From Lachnospiraceae bacterium (lineage in GTDB: Bacteria > Bacillota > Clostridia > Lachnospirales > Lachnospiraceae): a stretch of DNA of 50,744 bases. The notes below the pieces were generated by a model. It saw only the letters and a list, made by a program, of their open reading frames with translations. It made no database searches and had not been told where the DNA came from. A program made the translations under genes and the position numbers. Positions 34,493-43,934 of this stretch are shown here, piece by piece. The number at the start of each line of letters is the position of its first letter. The stretch's first letter is position 1. The stretch covers positions 1-50,744 of the forward strand of contig JAQVHQ010000022.1 of the NCBI GenBank assembly GCA_028696165.1, read 5' to 3'.

Positions 34493-36784
34493 TTATAACA
34501 GCCCTTCCTCATAAAATCTTTTAAACAGATTATGTGGATTAAGCGGCAGCTGATTCACTGCGACTCCTGTTGCATCTAAAACAGCATTTCGAATAGCAGG
34601 TGCCACTGAGCAAACCGGCGGCTCTCCCAAAGCTTTTGTACCAAATGGACTTGTGGGTTCTGGATTTTCTGCAAACTGCACTTCCAGATGCGGATGATCC
34701 ATGAATGTAGATAATTTATAATCCAACAGATTATTGTTTAAAGCGCGTCCCGTCTTCTCATCAAATATCAGTTGCTCAGACAATGCATAACCAATCCCCA
34801 TACTCATACCGCCCTCAACCTGTGCTTTGGCAAGTGCCGGATTAATCAATCTGCCACAGTCATGAACATTGATGATATTTAGCAATTTTGCTTTACACAA
34901 AGCAATGTCCACTTCCACCTCTGCCACCGTGCATCCGAAGGAATACGCATTTGACTTGATATCTGCAGTTTCTTCTGCCGTGATATGTTCACTGTGATTC
35001 CTGCTGTATAAGGCCTCCATAGCCAGCTCTTTCATACTCATTAAGACACGATTATCAGATGTCCTGACAATGTTACCATCCACCAGATTCAAATTCGAAA
35101 CCGGCATTCCCGTATACTCATGAGCATGTTCCAAAATCCGTTTTTTAAAAGCCTCTGCTGTCTTTTGTATCGAGAAACTTGCCACATAAGTCTGGCGCGA
35201 AGCATATGCTCCTGTGCCAAATGGAGTGACATCCGTATCCTGACAGGAGACCATGTGAACAGACTCAAAAGGAACTCCTATGGCATCTGCTGCCATTTGT
35301 GCAAATGCAGTATCTGCACCCTGCCCTATTTCCGTTTCACCCAGCTGTAGCTGCAGTGTACCATCCTGATTCAGGACCATTCGACAGGAAGAACTCTCCA
35401 GTGCAATCGGATAAACTGCTGTGTTATACCAGAACACAGCCAGTCCCACACCTCTTCTGATATTTCCGGTCTGGTTTGCATACTTCTTTTTCTTTCGGTC
35501 ATAATCGATATACTCCATACCCTTATTCATGCACTGATTAAAGGTATCATAGTAATTTTCATTTTTAGAAAATCCATCCACAAACCCAACCGGCATCAGA
35601 TTCTTTCGACGAAATTCCACCGGCTCCATACCAACAGCTTTTGCTATATCATCCGTATGACTTTCCACCGCGAACATAGCCTGTGGTATACCATAGCCTC
35701 GCATGGCACCAGCCACTGGACGATTAGTAAATATCGTGTAGGCATCTGCCTCTATATTCGGACATGGATATAACTGTGGAAAACACCCCATTCCCTTAGC
35801 TACAATTGCATGTCCATGTGAAGCATAGGCTCCCTGATTAGAAAATGCTTCGAGCTTATTTGCCACAATCGTTCCATCTTTTCTCAAATACGTGATGATG
35901 TGACTGCGTATTGCATGGCGGGTTCGATTATTTACAAAAGTTTCCTCCCTACTCACATCCAGTTTCACCAGACGCCCTCCAACCTGAGTTGATAGATATG
36001 CACACAGCGGTTCATAGAGTGCATCCTGCTTATTTCCGAATCCTCCTCCTATGTATGGTTTAATAATCCGGACCTTACCCCAGTCAATCCCCAGCGCCTG
36101 CCCCACAATTCTTCTTACAATATGAGGAATCTGTGTGGAAGAGGTAACCACGATTTTACCTTCTTTTTCTTCTGCAAAGCATATAAAGTTCTCAATATGA
36201 CAATGTTGAACAGATGGTGTATCATACCAGCCCTCTACTTTAATCAATCCTGGTTCCTTAATTGCCTTCTGATAATTTCCATTTCGGATATTTGTATGTG
36301 CCAGAATATTTCCAGGATATTTTTCATGGATACAGGGAGCCTCCGGCTTCATCGCCTCCTGAACATCCAGTACAAAGGGATATTCTTCATACTCTACCTG
36401 TATCGCTCTCACTGCCTGCACTGCTGCAATCTCTGTCTCTGCTACAACAGCTGCCACATCATCACCATAATAGCAGACATGCTCAGAAAGCAGTAACCGG
36501 TCGCATACATCCTGATGGGATTCTTCTGTAGACCACGGATGTCCTGCTGTCGGGAAGTAATTCTTTGGTACATCAAAGCAGGTAACCACTTTAATAACTC
36601 CGGGTATTTTCTCTGCCTCTTTCGTATCCATAGAAATCACACGGCCATGAGCGATGGTCGAATGTTTAATTTTAATAATTAGTGCACTTTTATCACATAA
36701 ATCATCCGTATACTTTGTCCTGCCTGCCGCCTTTTCCGCTGCGTCCATACGTGTAATATTCTTCCCTACATTCATCTGACACAC
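34493..36784 (-). CDS. xdhA: Xanthine dehydrogenase molybdenum-binding subunit
   Basis: 763 aa, normal for the molybdopterin-cytosine-dinucleotide subunit. PYIGGGFGNKQDALYEP (about residue 240), AMRGYGIPQAMFAVE (about 355), GQGADTAFAQMAADAIG (about 495) and the C-terminal GTKALGEPPVCSVAPAI with the catalytic Glu (about 725) are all present. The arginine in AMRGYG is that expected for purine-acting enzymes. GTG at 36784 lies five bases after GGAAAGG; the ATG at 36775 (MNVGKNIT) is an alternative start. It sits 25 nt after guaD. Confidence 0.93.
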   Translation of the reverse strand: MCQMNVGKNITRMDAAEKAAGRTKYTDDLCDKSALIIKIKHSTIAHGRVISMDTKEAEKIPGVIKVVTCFDVPKNYFPTAGHPWSTEESHQDVCDRLLLSEHVCYYGDDVAAVVAETEIAAVQAVRAIQVEYEEYPFVLDVQEAMKPEAPCIHEKYPGNILAHTNIRNGNYQKAIKEPGLIKVEGWYDTPSVQHCHIENFICFAEEKEGKIVVTSSTQIPHIVRRIVGQALGIDWGKVRIIKPYIGGGFGNKQDALYEPLCAYLSTQVGGRLVKLDVSREETFVNNRTRHAIRSHIITYLRKDGTIVANKLEAFSNQGAYASHGHAIVAKGMGCFPQLYPCPNIEADAYTIFTNRPVAGAMRGYGIPQAMFAVESHTDDIAKAVGMEPVEFRRKNLMPVGFVDGFSKNENYYDTFNQCMNKGMEYIDYDRKKKKYANQTGNIRRGVGLAVFWYNTAVYPIALESSSCRMVLNQDGTLQLQLGETEIGQGADTAFAQMAADAIGVPFESVHMVSCQDTDVTPFGTGAYASRQTYVASFSIQKTAEAFKKRILEHAHEYTGMPVSNLNLVDGNIVRTSDNRVLMSMKELAMEALYSRNHSEHITAEETADIKSNAYSFGCTVAEVEVDIALCKAKLLNIINVHDCGRLINPALAKAQVEGGMSMGIGYALSEQLIFDEKTGRALNNNLLDYKLSTFMDHPHLEVQFAENPEPTSPFGTKALGEPPVCSVAPAIRNAVLDATGVAVNQLPLNPHNLFKRFYEEGLL

Positions 36785-36809
36785 CCCATCCTTTCCAACT
36801 TCTCTTATT

Positions 36810-38090
36810 TCACGATAAGATATCTTCCCCTGCTACATATTTACCAACAATATGTCTGTCATCTGACAGGTATATCATCCTCTCCAGCCGGTCTCTTAAG
36901 ATTAACTCCTGTGGATGTGGAAGCGTCTTATCATCTAAAATCACCGCATCCAATTCATATCCTTCTTCGAAACTTCCCACATTTCCAAAAAAAGCACCTC
37001 CGCCTTTCGTCGCCATATAGAATGCTTCTTCCATATTTAGTCCCTTCAGATCAGAATCCTGAAGTCTCCATCTTAGTTTAGACACCTGAATCGCATCCAC
37101 CATAGCCCTGAATATCGAACTGCTGCTGCCGCCGGCAATATCACTTCCCAGTCCTATGTTCATATCCAAATCCAGATAAGTACGAACCGGAGCTATTCCC
37201 GAAGCAATGTTTTCATTTGACTGCGGACAGTGGGCAATAAATACCCCCTGCTCCTTCATACGACGAATTTCTGCTTCGTCTGAATACACACAATGAGCCA
37301 TAATTGTAGGACATGTATCCCCTCCAAATAATCCAAAGTGTTCATAAGCATCTCCATAATTATCTGACCATGGACATAATTCCTGTACCCACTTGATTTC
37401 ACTGGGATTTTCAGACAGATGGGATTGAACCGGTAATTGGTATTCTTTCTGCAGTTCCCCCAATCCTTTCATCAAATCATCTGTGCAGGATGGGATAAAT
37501 CTTGGTGTAAGCATCGGCTTAACCTTCACATATCGATTTTGGGTGTCTTCAATCCATTCTCTGGTATCACTAAGAGACTCCTGCGCATCTTTCTCCCGCA
37601 GGTAATCCGGAGCATTTCTGTCCATGTTTACCTTACCCACATAGGCTGCTAGTCCAGCCTGATCAAGTAACTCCATCAAAATTCCGGTTCCCCCTACGTG
37701 GCGGCTGGCAAAAATACATGCTCTGGTTGTCGCACCCTTTTTCATATCCTCTACAAACATTCCATAGGCTTTCTTCGCATAATCTTCATCTGCATATTTT
37801 GCCTCTTCCGGAAATGCATGCTCATTCAGCCAATCCAGCAATTCCATATCCATTCCCAATCCTCTATATGCAAACTGCGGAGCGTGAATATGTAAATCAA
37901 TTAATCCCGGTACAATCAGACAATCCCCATAGTCTATAAGCGCCAAATCTGCATATTCCTCAGGAATCACCTCGAAGACACCTTTGGAAATTCCATTTAC
38001 GCATATAATATATGCATTTTCTTTTGTAATTACATTTTCTTTATCCTTACTGTAACATACATTTCCTTTTAAGATGAAATTCTTTTCCAT
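36810..38090 (-). CDS. guaD: Guanine deaminase
   Basis: 426 aa, amidohydrolase superfamily. Zinc ligands: HIH in GLIDLHIHAPQFAYRGLG (about residues 66-68), HLSE (about 220), the His of MAHCVYSDE (about 258), and the Asp in GLGSDIAGG (about 313). PQFAYRGLGMDMELLDWL is typical of guanine deaminase. It converts guanine to xanthine, the substrate of the Xdh encoded directly downstream. The promoter leader carries a purine riboswitch (38161-38273). Related deaminases for 8-oxoguanine cannot be fully excluded. Confidence 0.93.
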   Translation of the reverse strand: MEKNFILKGNVCYSKDKENVITKENAYIICVNGISKGVFEVIPEEYADLALIDYGDCLIVPGLIDLHIHAPQFAYRGLGMDMELLDWLNEHAFPEEAKYADEDYAKKAYGMFVEDMKKGATTRACIFASRHVGGTGILMELLDQAGLAAYVGKVNMDRNAPDYLREKDAQESLSDTREWIEDTQNRYVKVKPMLTPRFIPSCTDDLMKGLGELQKEYQLPVQSHLSENPSEIKWVQELCPWSDNYGDAYEHFGLFGGDTCPTIMAHCVYSDEAEIRRMKEQGVFIAHCPQSNENIASGIAPVRTYLDLDMNIGLGSDIAGGSSSSIFRAMVDAIQVSKLRWRLQDSDLKGLNMEEAFYMATKGGGAFFGNVGSFEEGYELDAVILDDKTLPHPQELILRDRLERMIYLSDDRHIVGKYVAGEDILS

Positions 38091-38160
38091 ATTCTACACA
38101 CTCTCTTTCCCTTCGTGCACACAGCCGTACACCTTTCATAATTGACTTTCTCTGTGTTTC

Positions 38161-38273
38161 CGAATAAAAGAAAAACTACCGTTTCTCAGCTGCATAGTCC
38201 CTCCTTCGGAACTTATAGGCAACTATTACGGTAGTTGGTAGAAACGTTCAACCAATTATGAACATATATAAGT
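38161..38273 (-). promoter_or_regulatory. Purine riboswitch with overlapping terminator (predicted ON switch)
   Basis: On the minus strand the aptamer is 38273-38211. P1 is ACTTATA/TATAAGT, P2 GTTCA/TGAAC with a GG-containing loop, J2/3 GTTTCTACC, P3 AACTA/TAGTT with loop CCGTAA, and J3/1 GCC. The base at the specificity position (xpt C74) is C, which favours guanine-type ligands, but the preceding position (A73 in xpt) is C. Downstream, 38182-38174 (ACGGTAGTT) is complementary to 38236-38228, which includes the 5' strand of P3, and TTTCTTTT follows. Ligand binding should block that terminator, so expression should rise with purine. Confidence 0.85.
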
Positions 38274-38279
38274 AATTTA

Positions 38280-38307
38280 AATATAACATATTTATCAAAA
38301 AAATCAA
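38280..38307 (-). promoter_or_regulatory. Promoter of the guaD-xdhABC operon
   Basis: On the minus strand -35 TTGATT (38307-38302), 16-bp spacer, -10 TATATT (38285-38280), seven bases before the riboswitch P1. Confidence 0.6.
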
Positions 38308-38342
38308 GATATTCAAAAGTATTATCTATCAATAAAAAGATT

Positions 38343-39113
38343 TTACGAAACTTTTGTAAATAATTTGTGGGCGTTTCTATTTGTCTGTTCAATTACCTCT
38401 TCTTCTGATACTCCTTTTAGTCTGGCAATCTCGCTCACCACGTATGGAATATTCAGAGAACTGTTTCTCTTTCCACGGTTCGGTACCGGTGCCAGATATG
38501 GACTGTCTGTCTCCAATAAAAGAGATTCCATAGGCACATAGGATACTACTTCTTTTAATTTTTTGGCATTATTAAATGTTACTACACCGCCAATTCCAAA
38601 ATAAAATCCCATATTCAGATAATCTCTTGCCATCTCTACAGAATACGAATAGCAATGAACCACTCCTCCGATTTCTTCTGCATGATGCTCCTGCATCACC
38701 CCTAAAGTATCTGCTGCAGCATCCCGGCTGTGAACGATAATTGGCAGCTTCTCCTCACGGGCCACATCCATTTGACGCTTGAACCAGTATATCTGGTTCT
38801 TATGGTTTTCCTTATCCCAATAGTAATCCAGTCCTATCTCTCCTACCGCCACAGTTTTCTCATGGCTGCACAGTGCCCGAATCTGAGTCATTACTTCTTC
38901 GTCTAAATCACCCACTTCATCCGGATGAACACCTACTGCACCATATACAAATGGATACTTTTCCATCAACTCTTTCGTAGCTTTAATTCCCTTGACTGCT
39001 GCCGCTACATTTATAATATACTCAATATTATTTTCCTTCATGGAATTTAATAACTGATCTCTATCTTCATCAAACTTTTCATCATCATAGTGTGCATGTG
39101 TCTCAAATATCAT
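38343..39113 (-). CDS. TatD-family metal-dependent DNase
   Basis: 256 aa. Metal ligands appear in FETHAHYDDEKF (HxH at about residues 5-7), VGEIGLDYYWDK (Glu about 93), HSRDAA (about 130), VVHCYSY (about 155) and LLETDSPYLAP (Asp about 206). The family has 3'-5' exonuclease and repair-related activities. Start 39113 follows GGAGGTAAAC. It lies downstream of metG, separated by an inverted repeat (39140-39234), and just before the purine promoter. Confidence 0.93.
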   Translation of the reverse strand: MIFETHAHYDDEKFDEDRDQLLNSMKENNIEYIINVAAAVKGIKATKELMEKYPFVYGAVGVHPDEVGDLDEEVMTQIRALCSHEKTVAVGEIGLDYYWDKENHKNQIYWFKRQMDVAREEKLPIIVHSRDAAADTLGVMQEHHAEEIGGVVHCYSYSVEMARDYLNMGFYFGIGGVVTFNNAKKLKEVVSYVPMESLLLETDSPYLAPVPNRGKRNSSLNIPYVVSEIARLKGVSEEEVIEQTNRNAHKLFTKVS

Positions 39114-39139
39114 GTTTACCTCCAAATTGCTAAAAGACA

Positions 39140-39234
39140 GGACGATTCTTTTATTCTAAAATCACTATGACTTCTGCTTGAAAAATCTACTGGCTCTTTT
39201 CTAAGCATATATAGCATTTTTAAAAGAATCGTCC
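39140..39234. repeat. 14-bp inverted repeat enclosing 67 nt between metG and the TatD gene
   Basis: GGACGATTCTTTTA (39140-39153) and its exact complement (39221-39234) enclose an A/T-rich stretch of 67 nt. On the minus strand the distal end is followed by TGTCTTTTAG. It may be an unusual terminator or a tiny structured element. Confidence 0.5.
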
Positions 39235-39252
39235 TTTATTTTTAATCAGATA

Positions 39253-41202
39253 TTAGCAGATCTCAGCACCTGGAAGCATATCCTTCTCCGGTGTCATCAA
39301 CGCCAGGGTTCCATCTTCATTTTCTGCGCAAAGCAGCATTCCTTCAGACATTACCCCTGCTAATTTTGCAGGTTTAAGGTTCACTAATACCATAACCTTC
39401 TTACCAACCATCTCTTCTGCAGAATAGTGGCCTTTGATACCAGATACAATCTGTTTCACCTGACTTCCCACACGAACCTGGGAACAAAGTAGTTTTTTTG
39501 ACTTTTTAACTTCCTCACAGGCAATGATTTCCCCTACCTGGAACTGCATCTTCTCGAAATCATCAAAAGTAATCTCTGCCTTTGGTTCTATATCGATAAC
39601 AGGACCAACTTTTTCTAATTCTTCTGATTTTTTCTTCTCTTCCACTTTTTCAAGTACCTCTTTTATATCCAATCTTGCGAATAAAATCTCAGGTTTTTCC
39701 ACAACTTTATTTCCTGAAGGATATCCACCAAAAGTACTGATTTCTTCCATAGTTCTTGCCGGTGCATTAAGCTGTGCGAGAATTCTCTTGGTAGTTTCTG
39801 GCATAAATGGTTCTAACAGTGTTGCACCGATACAGATTCCTTCTACCAGATTATATAATACCGTGGCAAGACGGTCTTTCTTATCTTCATCCTTAGCTAA
39901 CGCCCAAGGCATAGTCTCATCGATATATTTGTTACAACGTTTGAACAGTGCAAAGATTTCTGTCATAGCATCTGCCACTCGAAGGTCTTCCATCTTCTCC
40001 GCAACTTTTTTCTCTGTTCCAAGTACAACCGCCTTTAAATCAGCATCTACATCCTCTACTACATTTGTATTAGATACTACGCCGCCAAAGTATTTATTTG
40101 ACATTGAGATAGTACGGTTAACCAGGTTACCCAGAGTATTGGCTAACTCCGAATTCATACGTTCAACCATAAGTTCCCAGGTAATGACGCCATCATTTTC
40201 AAAAGGCATCTCGTGTAATACAAAATAGCGGACTGCATCCACACCGAAGAATTCAACCAATTCATCTGCATATAATACATTCCCCTTTGATTTACTCATC
40301 TTGCCGTCACCCTGTAACAACCATGGATGTCCAAATACCTGTTTTGGTAATGGCAAATCCAGTGCCATCAAGAAGATTGGCCAGTAAATCGTATGGAAGC
40401 GAATGATATCCTTACCAATCAGATGTAAATCTGCAGGCCAGTTTTTCTTAAATAAGTCACTGCTTTCTCCATCACATTCATATCCAATTCCAGTGATGTA
40501 GTTAGTCAGCGCATCCAGCCATACATAAGTTACATGCTTTGGATCAAAGGATACAGGAATTCCCCAGGAGAAAGAAGTTCTGGATACACAAAGATCCTGC
40601 AGTCCCGGAAGAAGGAAATTGTTCATCATCTCATTTTTTCTGGATACTGGCTGTATAAATTCCGGATGTGTATTAATATAATCAATCAATCTATCCGCAT
40701 ATTTACTCATTTTGAAGAAATATGCCTCTTCTTTTGCAGGTGTTACTTCACGGCCGCAGTCTGGACATTTTCCATCTACAAGCTGTGATTCCGTAAAGAA
40801 AGATTCACAAGGAGTACAGTACATACCTTCATAATGACCTTTGTAAATATCTCCCTGATCATATAATTTTTTGAAAATCTTCTGTACCTGAGCCTCATGA
40901 TCTGCATCCGTAGTACGGATGAACTTATCATAAGAAGTATTCATCAAATCCCAGATTTCTTTAATCTGTCCGGATACACCATCTACGAATTCCTTCGGTG
41001 TAATTCCTGCTTCCTCAGCTTTTAACTCGATTTTCTGACCATGCTCGTCAGTTCCTGTCTGGAAGAATACATCATAACCCTGCTGTCTTTTGTAACGGGC
41101 AATGCTGTCTGCCAATACGATTTCATAAGTATTTCCAATGTGTGGTTTTCCTGATGTGTAGGCAATCGCTGTTGTAATGTAATATTTTTCTTTGTTTACC
41201 AT
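39253..41202 (-). CDS. metG: Methionyl-tRNA synthetase
   Basis: 649 aa, class I. Signature YTSGKPHIGNTYE (HIGH, about residue 20), a zinc knuckle CTPCES and CPDCG (about 125-150), KMSKSKGN (about 297-304), an anticodon-binding domain, and a C-terminal tRNA-binding EMAP-like domain (FEKMQFQVGEIIACEEV, about 545) that promotes dimerisation. Start 41202 follows AAAGGAGAAACAAA. A T-box leader precedes it, so expression should respond to uncharged tRNA-Met. Confidence 0.97.
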   Translation of the reverse strand: MVNKEKYYITTAIAYTSGKPHIGNTYEIVLADSIARYKRQQGYDVFFQTGTDEHGQKIELKAEEAGITPKEFVDGVSGQIKEIWDLMNTSYDKFIRTTDADHEAQVQKIFKKLYDQGDIYKGHYEGMYCTPCESFFTESQLVDGKCPDCGREVTPAKEEAYFFKMSKYADRLIDYINTHPEFIQPVSRKNEMMNNFLLPGLQDLCVSRTSFSWGIPVSFDPKHVTYVWLDALTNYITGIGYECDGESSDLFKKNWPADLHLIGKDIIRFHTIYWPIFLMALDLPLPKQVFGHPWLLQGDGKMSKSKGNVLYADELVEFFGVDAVRYFVLHEMPFENDGVITWELMVERMNSELANTLGNLVNRTISMSNKYFGGVVSNTNVVEDVDADLKAVVLGTEKKVAEKMEDLRVADAMTEIFALFKRCNKYIDETMPWALAKDEDKKDRLATVLYNLVEGICIGATLLEPFMPETTKRILAQLNAPARTMEEISTFGGYPSGNKVVEKPEILFARLDIKEVLEKVEEKKKSEELEKVGPVIDIEPKAEITFDDFEKMQFQVGEIIACEEVKKSKKLLCSQVRVGSQVKQIVSGIKGHYSAEEMVGKKVMVLVNLKPAKLAGVMSEGMLLCAENEDGTLALMTPEKDMLPGAEIC

Positions 41203-41280
41203 TTTGTTTCTCCTTTTATTTTTATTGAAAACATCTTTAAAAGTTCTTAATATAAAGTATCTTTTCTGTTCCTACATAAT

Positions 41281-41556
41281 AAAAAACGCCTTCTCCTGAT
41301 AAATATCAGAGAAGACGAGTCACCTCGTGTTACCACTTCTTTTCATCCCAGCCTCACAGCTGAAACCTCATTAAGTACGAATCATACTTTATCGCTATAA
41401 CAGGCGAACCCTGTCGCAGCCTAACAGTTCTGATATACATCCTGCATATCTTCTCCTGGTCGGTGCGCCTCTCCGAAGCCATCTTCCATAAATTTTTGTT
41501 CATCCTCTCTCAGCCACTAAGGATTCTCTGTAAAACATCCATTCACGTACTCTCTT
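41281..41556 (-). promoter_or_regulatory. T-box leader of metG
   Basis: On the minus strand the T-box core AGTGGTAACACGAGG is at 41337-41323, followed by the terminator CGTCTTCTC...GAGAAGGCG and TTTTTT (41316-41281). Stem I begins near AGAGAGTACGTG (41555). A Met codon, ATG, at 41489-41487 lies at a plausible specifier position near the end of Stem I; this placement is inferred. The remainder up to sdaAA (41668) is A/T-rich and empty. Confidence 0.88.
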
Positions 41557-41667
41557 CATCAACGTGTTTTCTACCTACAAGACTAGCACAAGCCACAAAT
41601 TTTGTAAACCCATAATTATGAAAATAATTCTTCTATAAATAATTAAAAATAATTTTTAACATATCAT

Positions 41668-42540
41668 TTATTTCTCTTTCAACTTATGCGCAATCATCTT
41701 TCCTTCCAAAGAAGCTGCCACTCCGCCTGCACCTGTTTCCTTCAACTTCACATCCATACTTTCGCCTACTTCCCTCATAGCATCAATAACCTGATCCGGT
41801 GGAATCTTACTGCGTATACCGGCCAAAGCCATATCCGCACAGGATAATGCATTCATAGCTCCTACAACATTTCTCTTCACACAGGGCACTTCCACTAAAC
41901 CAGCCACAGGGTCACATACCAGTCCCAATAGATTCTTAAGTGCCATGGCACAACTATGGGCAATCGCCCTCGCATCTCCATTTTTTATAAAGGTAAGCGC
42001 ACCTGCTGCCATTGCAGATGCCGCCCCAATTTCTGCCTGACATCCACCCGCTGCCCCGGCGATAAACGCACGGGTTGCGATAACTTCCCCAATTCCAGCC
42101 GCCACATAAAGCGCCTGAACAAACACTTCATCTTCTATAGCATTCCTCTTTTGAAATGTAATTAAAACCGCCGGCAATACACCGCATGCTCCAGCTGTAG
42201 GCGCAGCCACAATTCTTTTCATACATGCATTTGATTCTGCCATTCGAACAGCTGCTGAAATCACTTCCGTCATAAAATCACCACAGTAAGTATCTCCTGC
42301 CTGGCGATACCTCTCCATCCTTGCACCGTCACCTCCGGTCAGACCACTCTTTGACAACAAATTCTCATCATAAGTTGCATCCGCTGCCTTCATAGCCTCC
42401 CACATGGTCTGCATCTTTCTTAAAGATTCATCCTCTGTACAATCACTGTTTTCCATATCTTCTTTCAACACTGCTTCATAAAAAGAAATCTTTTCGCCTT
42501 CACATTTATTTACAATCTCATCTAATGATTGAAATGACAT
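41668..42540 (-). CDS. sdaAA: L-serine dehydratase, iron-sulfur type, alpha subunit
   Basis: 290 aa. With the beta subunit it deaminates serine to pyruvate and ammonia through an oxygen-labile [4Fe-4S] cluster. Cysteines expected as ligands are in APTAGACGVLPAV (about residue 113-125) and in LLGLVCDPVAGLVEVPCVKRN (about 210). Start 42540 follows GGAGGTTATTAAGAT. It is 3 nt after sdaAB. Confidence 0.95.
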   Translation of the reverse strand: MSFQSLDEIVNKCEGEKISFYEAVLKEDMENSDCTEDESLRKMQTMWEAMKAADATYDENLLSKSGLTGGDGARMERYRQAGDTYCGDFMTEVISAAVRMAESNACMKRIVAAPTAGACGVLPAVLITFQKRNAIEDEVFVQALYVAAGIGEVIATRAFIAGAAGGCQAEIGAASAMAAGALTFIKNGDARAIAHSCAMALKNLLGLVCDPVAGLVEVPCVKRNVVGAMNALSCADMALAGIRSKIPPDQVIDAMREVGESMDVKLKETGAGGVAASLEGKMIAHKLKEK

Positions 42541-42543
42541 ATC

Positions 42544-43206
42544 TTAATAACCTCCATGTATATAGGTAACCTTAATGGTCTCATCCTCATTGCGGAGTCT
42601 CACAATAGTTTCCCGGTCAATCACCCCGTCTGTCTCAATAATCATAACAGCCTGACCACCTCTTTTACCTCTATAAAGATGCATACTTCCTATATTAACC
42701 TCACTGTCTGCCAGAATCTTGGTCACTCTCGAAATCACCCCAGGGAAATCCTGATGATGTACAATCAAAGTAGGATGCTCCCCACTAAACTGCGCATCCA
42801 ATTCATCAATCTTATTAATCGTAATCCGCCCGCCGCCGATAGAACTCCCCTGTACTTTCGTAACAGTCCCCTTCTCTGAAGTCACTTCCAATATTGCCGT
42901 ATTAGGATGCGCTCCCGGAATAATAATCTCATGGAATTCAAATTCCAGACCTTCTTCCTCAGCAATCTCAAAGCTCCTTGGAATCCTCTCATCATCCGCT
43001 CCCATCCCAAGCAGCCCGGCAATCAAAGCCCTATCCGTACCATGCCCCTTCCCTGTAGCAGCAAAAGAACCATGCAGATAAATCTTCGCCTTCACCGGCT
43101 TAGTACTAAACAAACTCCTTGTAACATACCCAATCCTAACAGCCCCCGCCGTATGCGAACTGGAAGGCCCCACCATAATCGGCCCAAGAATATCAAAAAT
43201 ATTCAT
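42544..43206 (-). CDS. sdaAB: L-serine dehydratase, iron-sulfur type, beta subunit
   Basis: 220 aa. The N-terminal half has the beta signature DILGPIMVGPSSSHTAGAVRIG; residues about 148-220 form an ACT domain (VISRVTKILADSEVNIGSM), which in this family binds serine. Start 43206 follows GGGAGGGGATTTT. The first third uses unusually C-rich codons on the plus strand, merging into the pyrimidine-rich 43207-43400 stretch. Confidence 0.95.
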   Translation of the reverse strand: MNIFDILGPIMVGPSSSHTAGAVRIGYVTRSLFSTKPVKAKIYLHGSFAATGKGHGTDRALIAGLLGMGADDERIPRSFEIAEEEGLEFEFHEIIIPGAHPNTAILEVTSEKGTVTKVQGSSIGGGRITINKIDELDAQFSGEHPTLIVHHQDFPGVISRVTKILADSEVNIGSMHLYRGKRGGQAVMIIETDGVIDRETIVRLRNEDETIKVTYIHGGY

Positions 43207-43459
43207 AAAATCCCCTCCCTCTTCCGTACCTCACACAAAAATCAAATCCCACAAATCCACAATCACACCAACCTATTATCCCCAATACTTCCTACTTCTA
43301 TTATAAATTACCCTCAACTTTTTAACAATCACTTTCTCTTCTCTCCAACCAATACCTATTTCCACACCCTCAACTGCCCTCCCCCGTTTGCATGCCCTAT
43401 ATGCTTCCATAGCCCTGCGTCCTCACAAGCAAACAAAATAAAATTTTTCCAAAATCCTC
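43207..43459. other. Intergenic region, pyrimidine-rich, no gene seen
   Basis: Divergent gap between sdaAB and perR. The plus strand is C/T-rich like the flanks of E1 and E2, and 43409-43418 contains GCGTCCTCAC, identical to the edge of E1 (529-538). No palindrome accompanies it. A promoter for sdaAB is not clear. Confidence 0.4.
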
Positions 43460-43516
43460 TTGACAAAAACAGTAACTATTATTATAATAACAATATCAGT
43501 AATGATTTCTATTATC
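43460..43516 (+). promoter_or_regulatory. perR promoter and operator
   Basis: -35 TTGACA (43460-43465), 17-bp spacer, -10 TATAAT (43483-43488). Directly after it, 43492-43516 is the 25-bp motif beginning AATATCAGTAA and ending CTATTATC, 21/25 identical to the site before the reverse rubrerythrin gene. AGTAAC...ATTATTATAATAA in the spacer may be a second, weaker site. Confidence 0.8.
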
Positions 43517-43530
43517 GAAAGGAGGTATTC

Positions 43531-43920
43531 ATGCGTACACTCAAACATAGCCGACAAAGAGAAGCCATCAAAGAATTTCTCATGACGCGAACCGATCATC
43601 CAACAGCTGATATCGTTTACGACAACTTAAGAAATGAATTTCCAAACATCAGTCTTGGCACAGTATACCGAAATCTGGCACTGTTATCTGAAATCGGTGA
43701 GATACAAAAGTTGACAACAGGAACCGGTGCTGATCGATTTGATGGCAACATTAATCCGCATTATCATTTTATATGTAAGGAATGTCACTGTGTCCAAGAC
43801 CTAAAGATGGATACAATGGATGCACTTACAGAAGAAGCTTCCAAGCATTTTGATGGAAAGCTTGACGGACATCTCGCATATTTCTATGGAACTTGCGGTG
43901 ATTGTATAAAAAAATCATAA
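43531..43920 (+). CDS. perR: Fur-family peroxide regulator (PerR-like)
   Basis: 129 aa. A winged-helix DNA-binding domain (DNLRNEFPNISLGTVYRNLALLSEIG) and a dimerisation domain with structural zinc cysteines CKEC and CGDC. His in DHPTAD, Asp in DRFDG, HYH, and Asp in VQDLK correspond to the PerR metal site (His37, Asp85, His91/93, Asp104 of B. subtilis). The Asp at position 85 rather than Glu favours peroxide sensing. Start 43531 follows GAAAGGAGGTATTC; the open frame continues far upstream but into non-coding sequence. Confidence 0.93.
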   Translation: MRTLKHSRQREAIKEFLMTRTDHPTADIVYDNLRNEFPNISLGTVYRNLALLSEIGEIQKLTTGTGADRFDGNINPHYHFICKECHCVQDLKMDTMDALTEEASKHFDGKLDGHLAYFYGTCGDCIKKS

Positions 43921-43934
43921 TTTGAAAATACTAG

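Noticed and set aside
43380-43425. Possible fourth palindromic element (GCGTCCTCAC)
   Set aside because: The 10-mer matches the edge of E1 and the region is pyrimidine-rich, but no palindrome or junction motif is present.
42907-43530. N-terminal extension of the perR frame
   Set aside because: Runs through antisense sdaAB and the promoter; the ATG at 43531 has an ideal ribosome site and gives normal Fur length.
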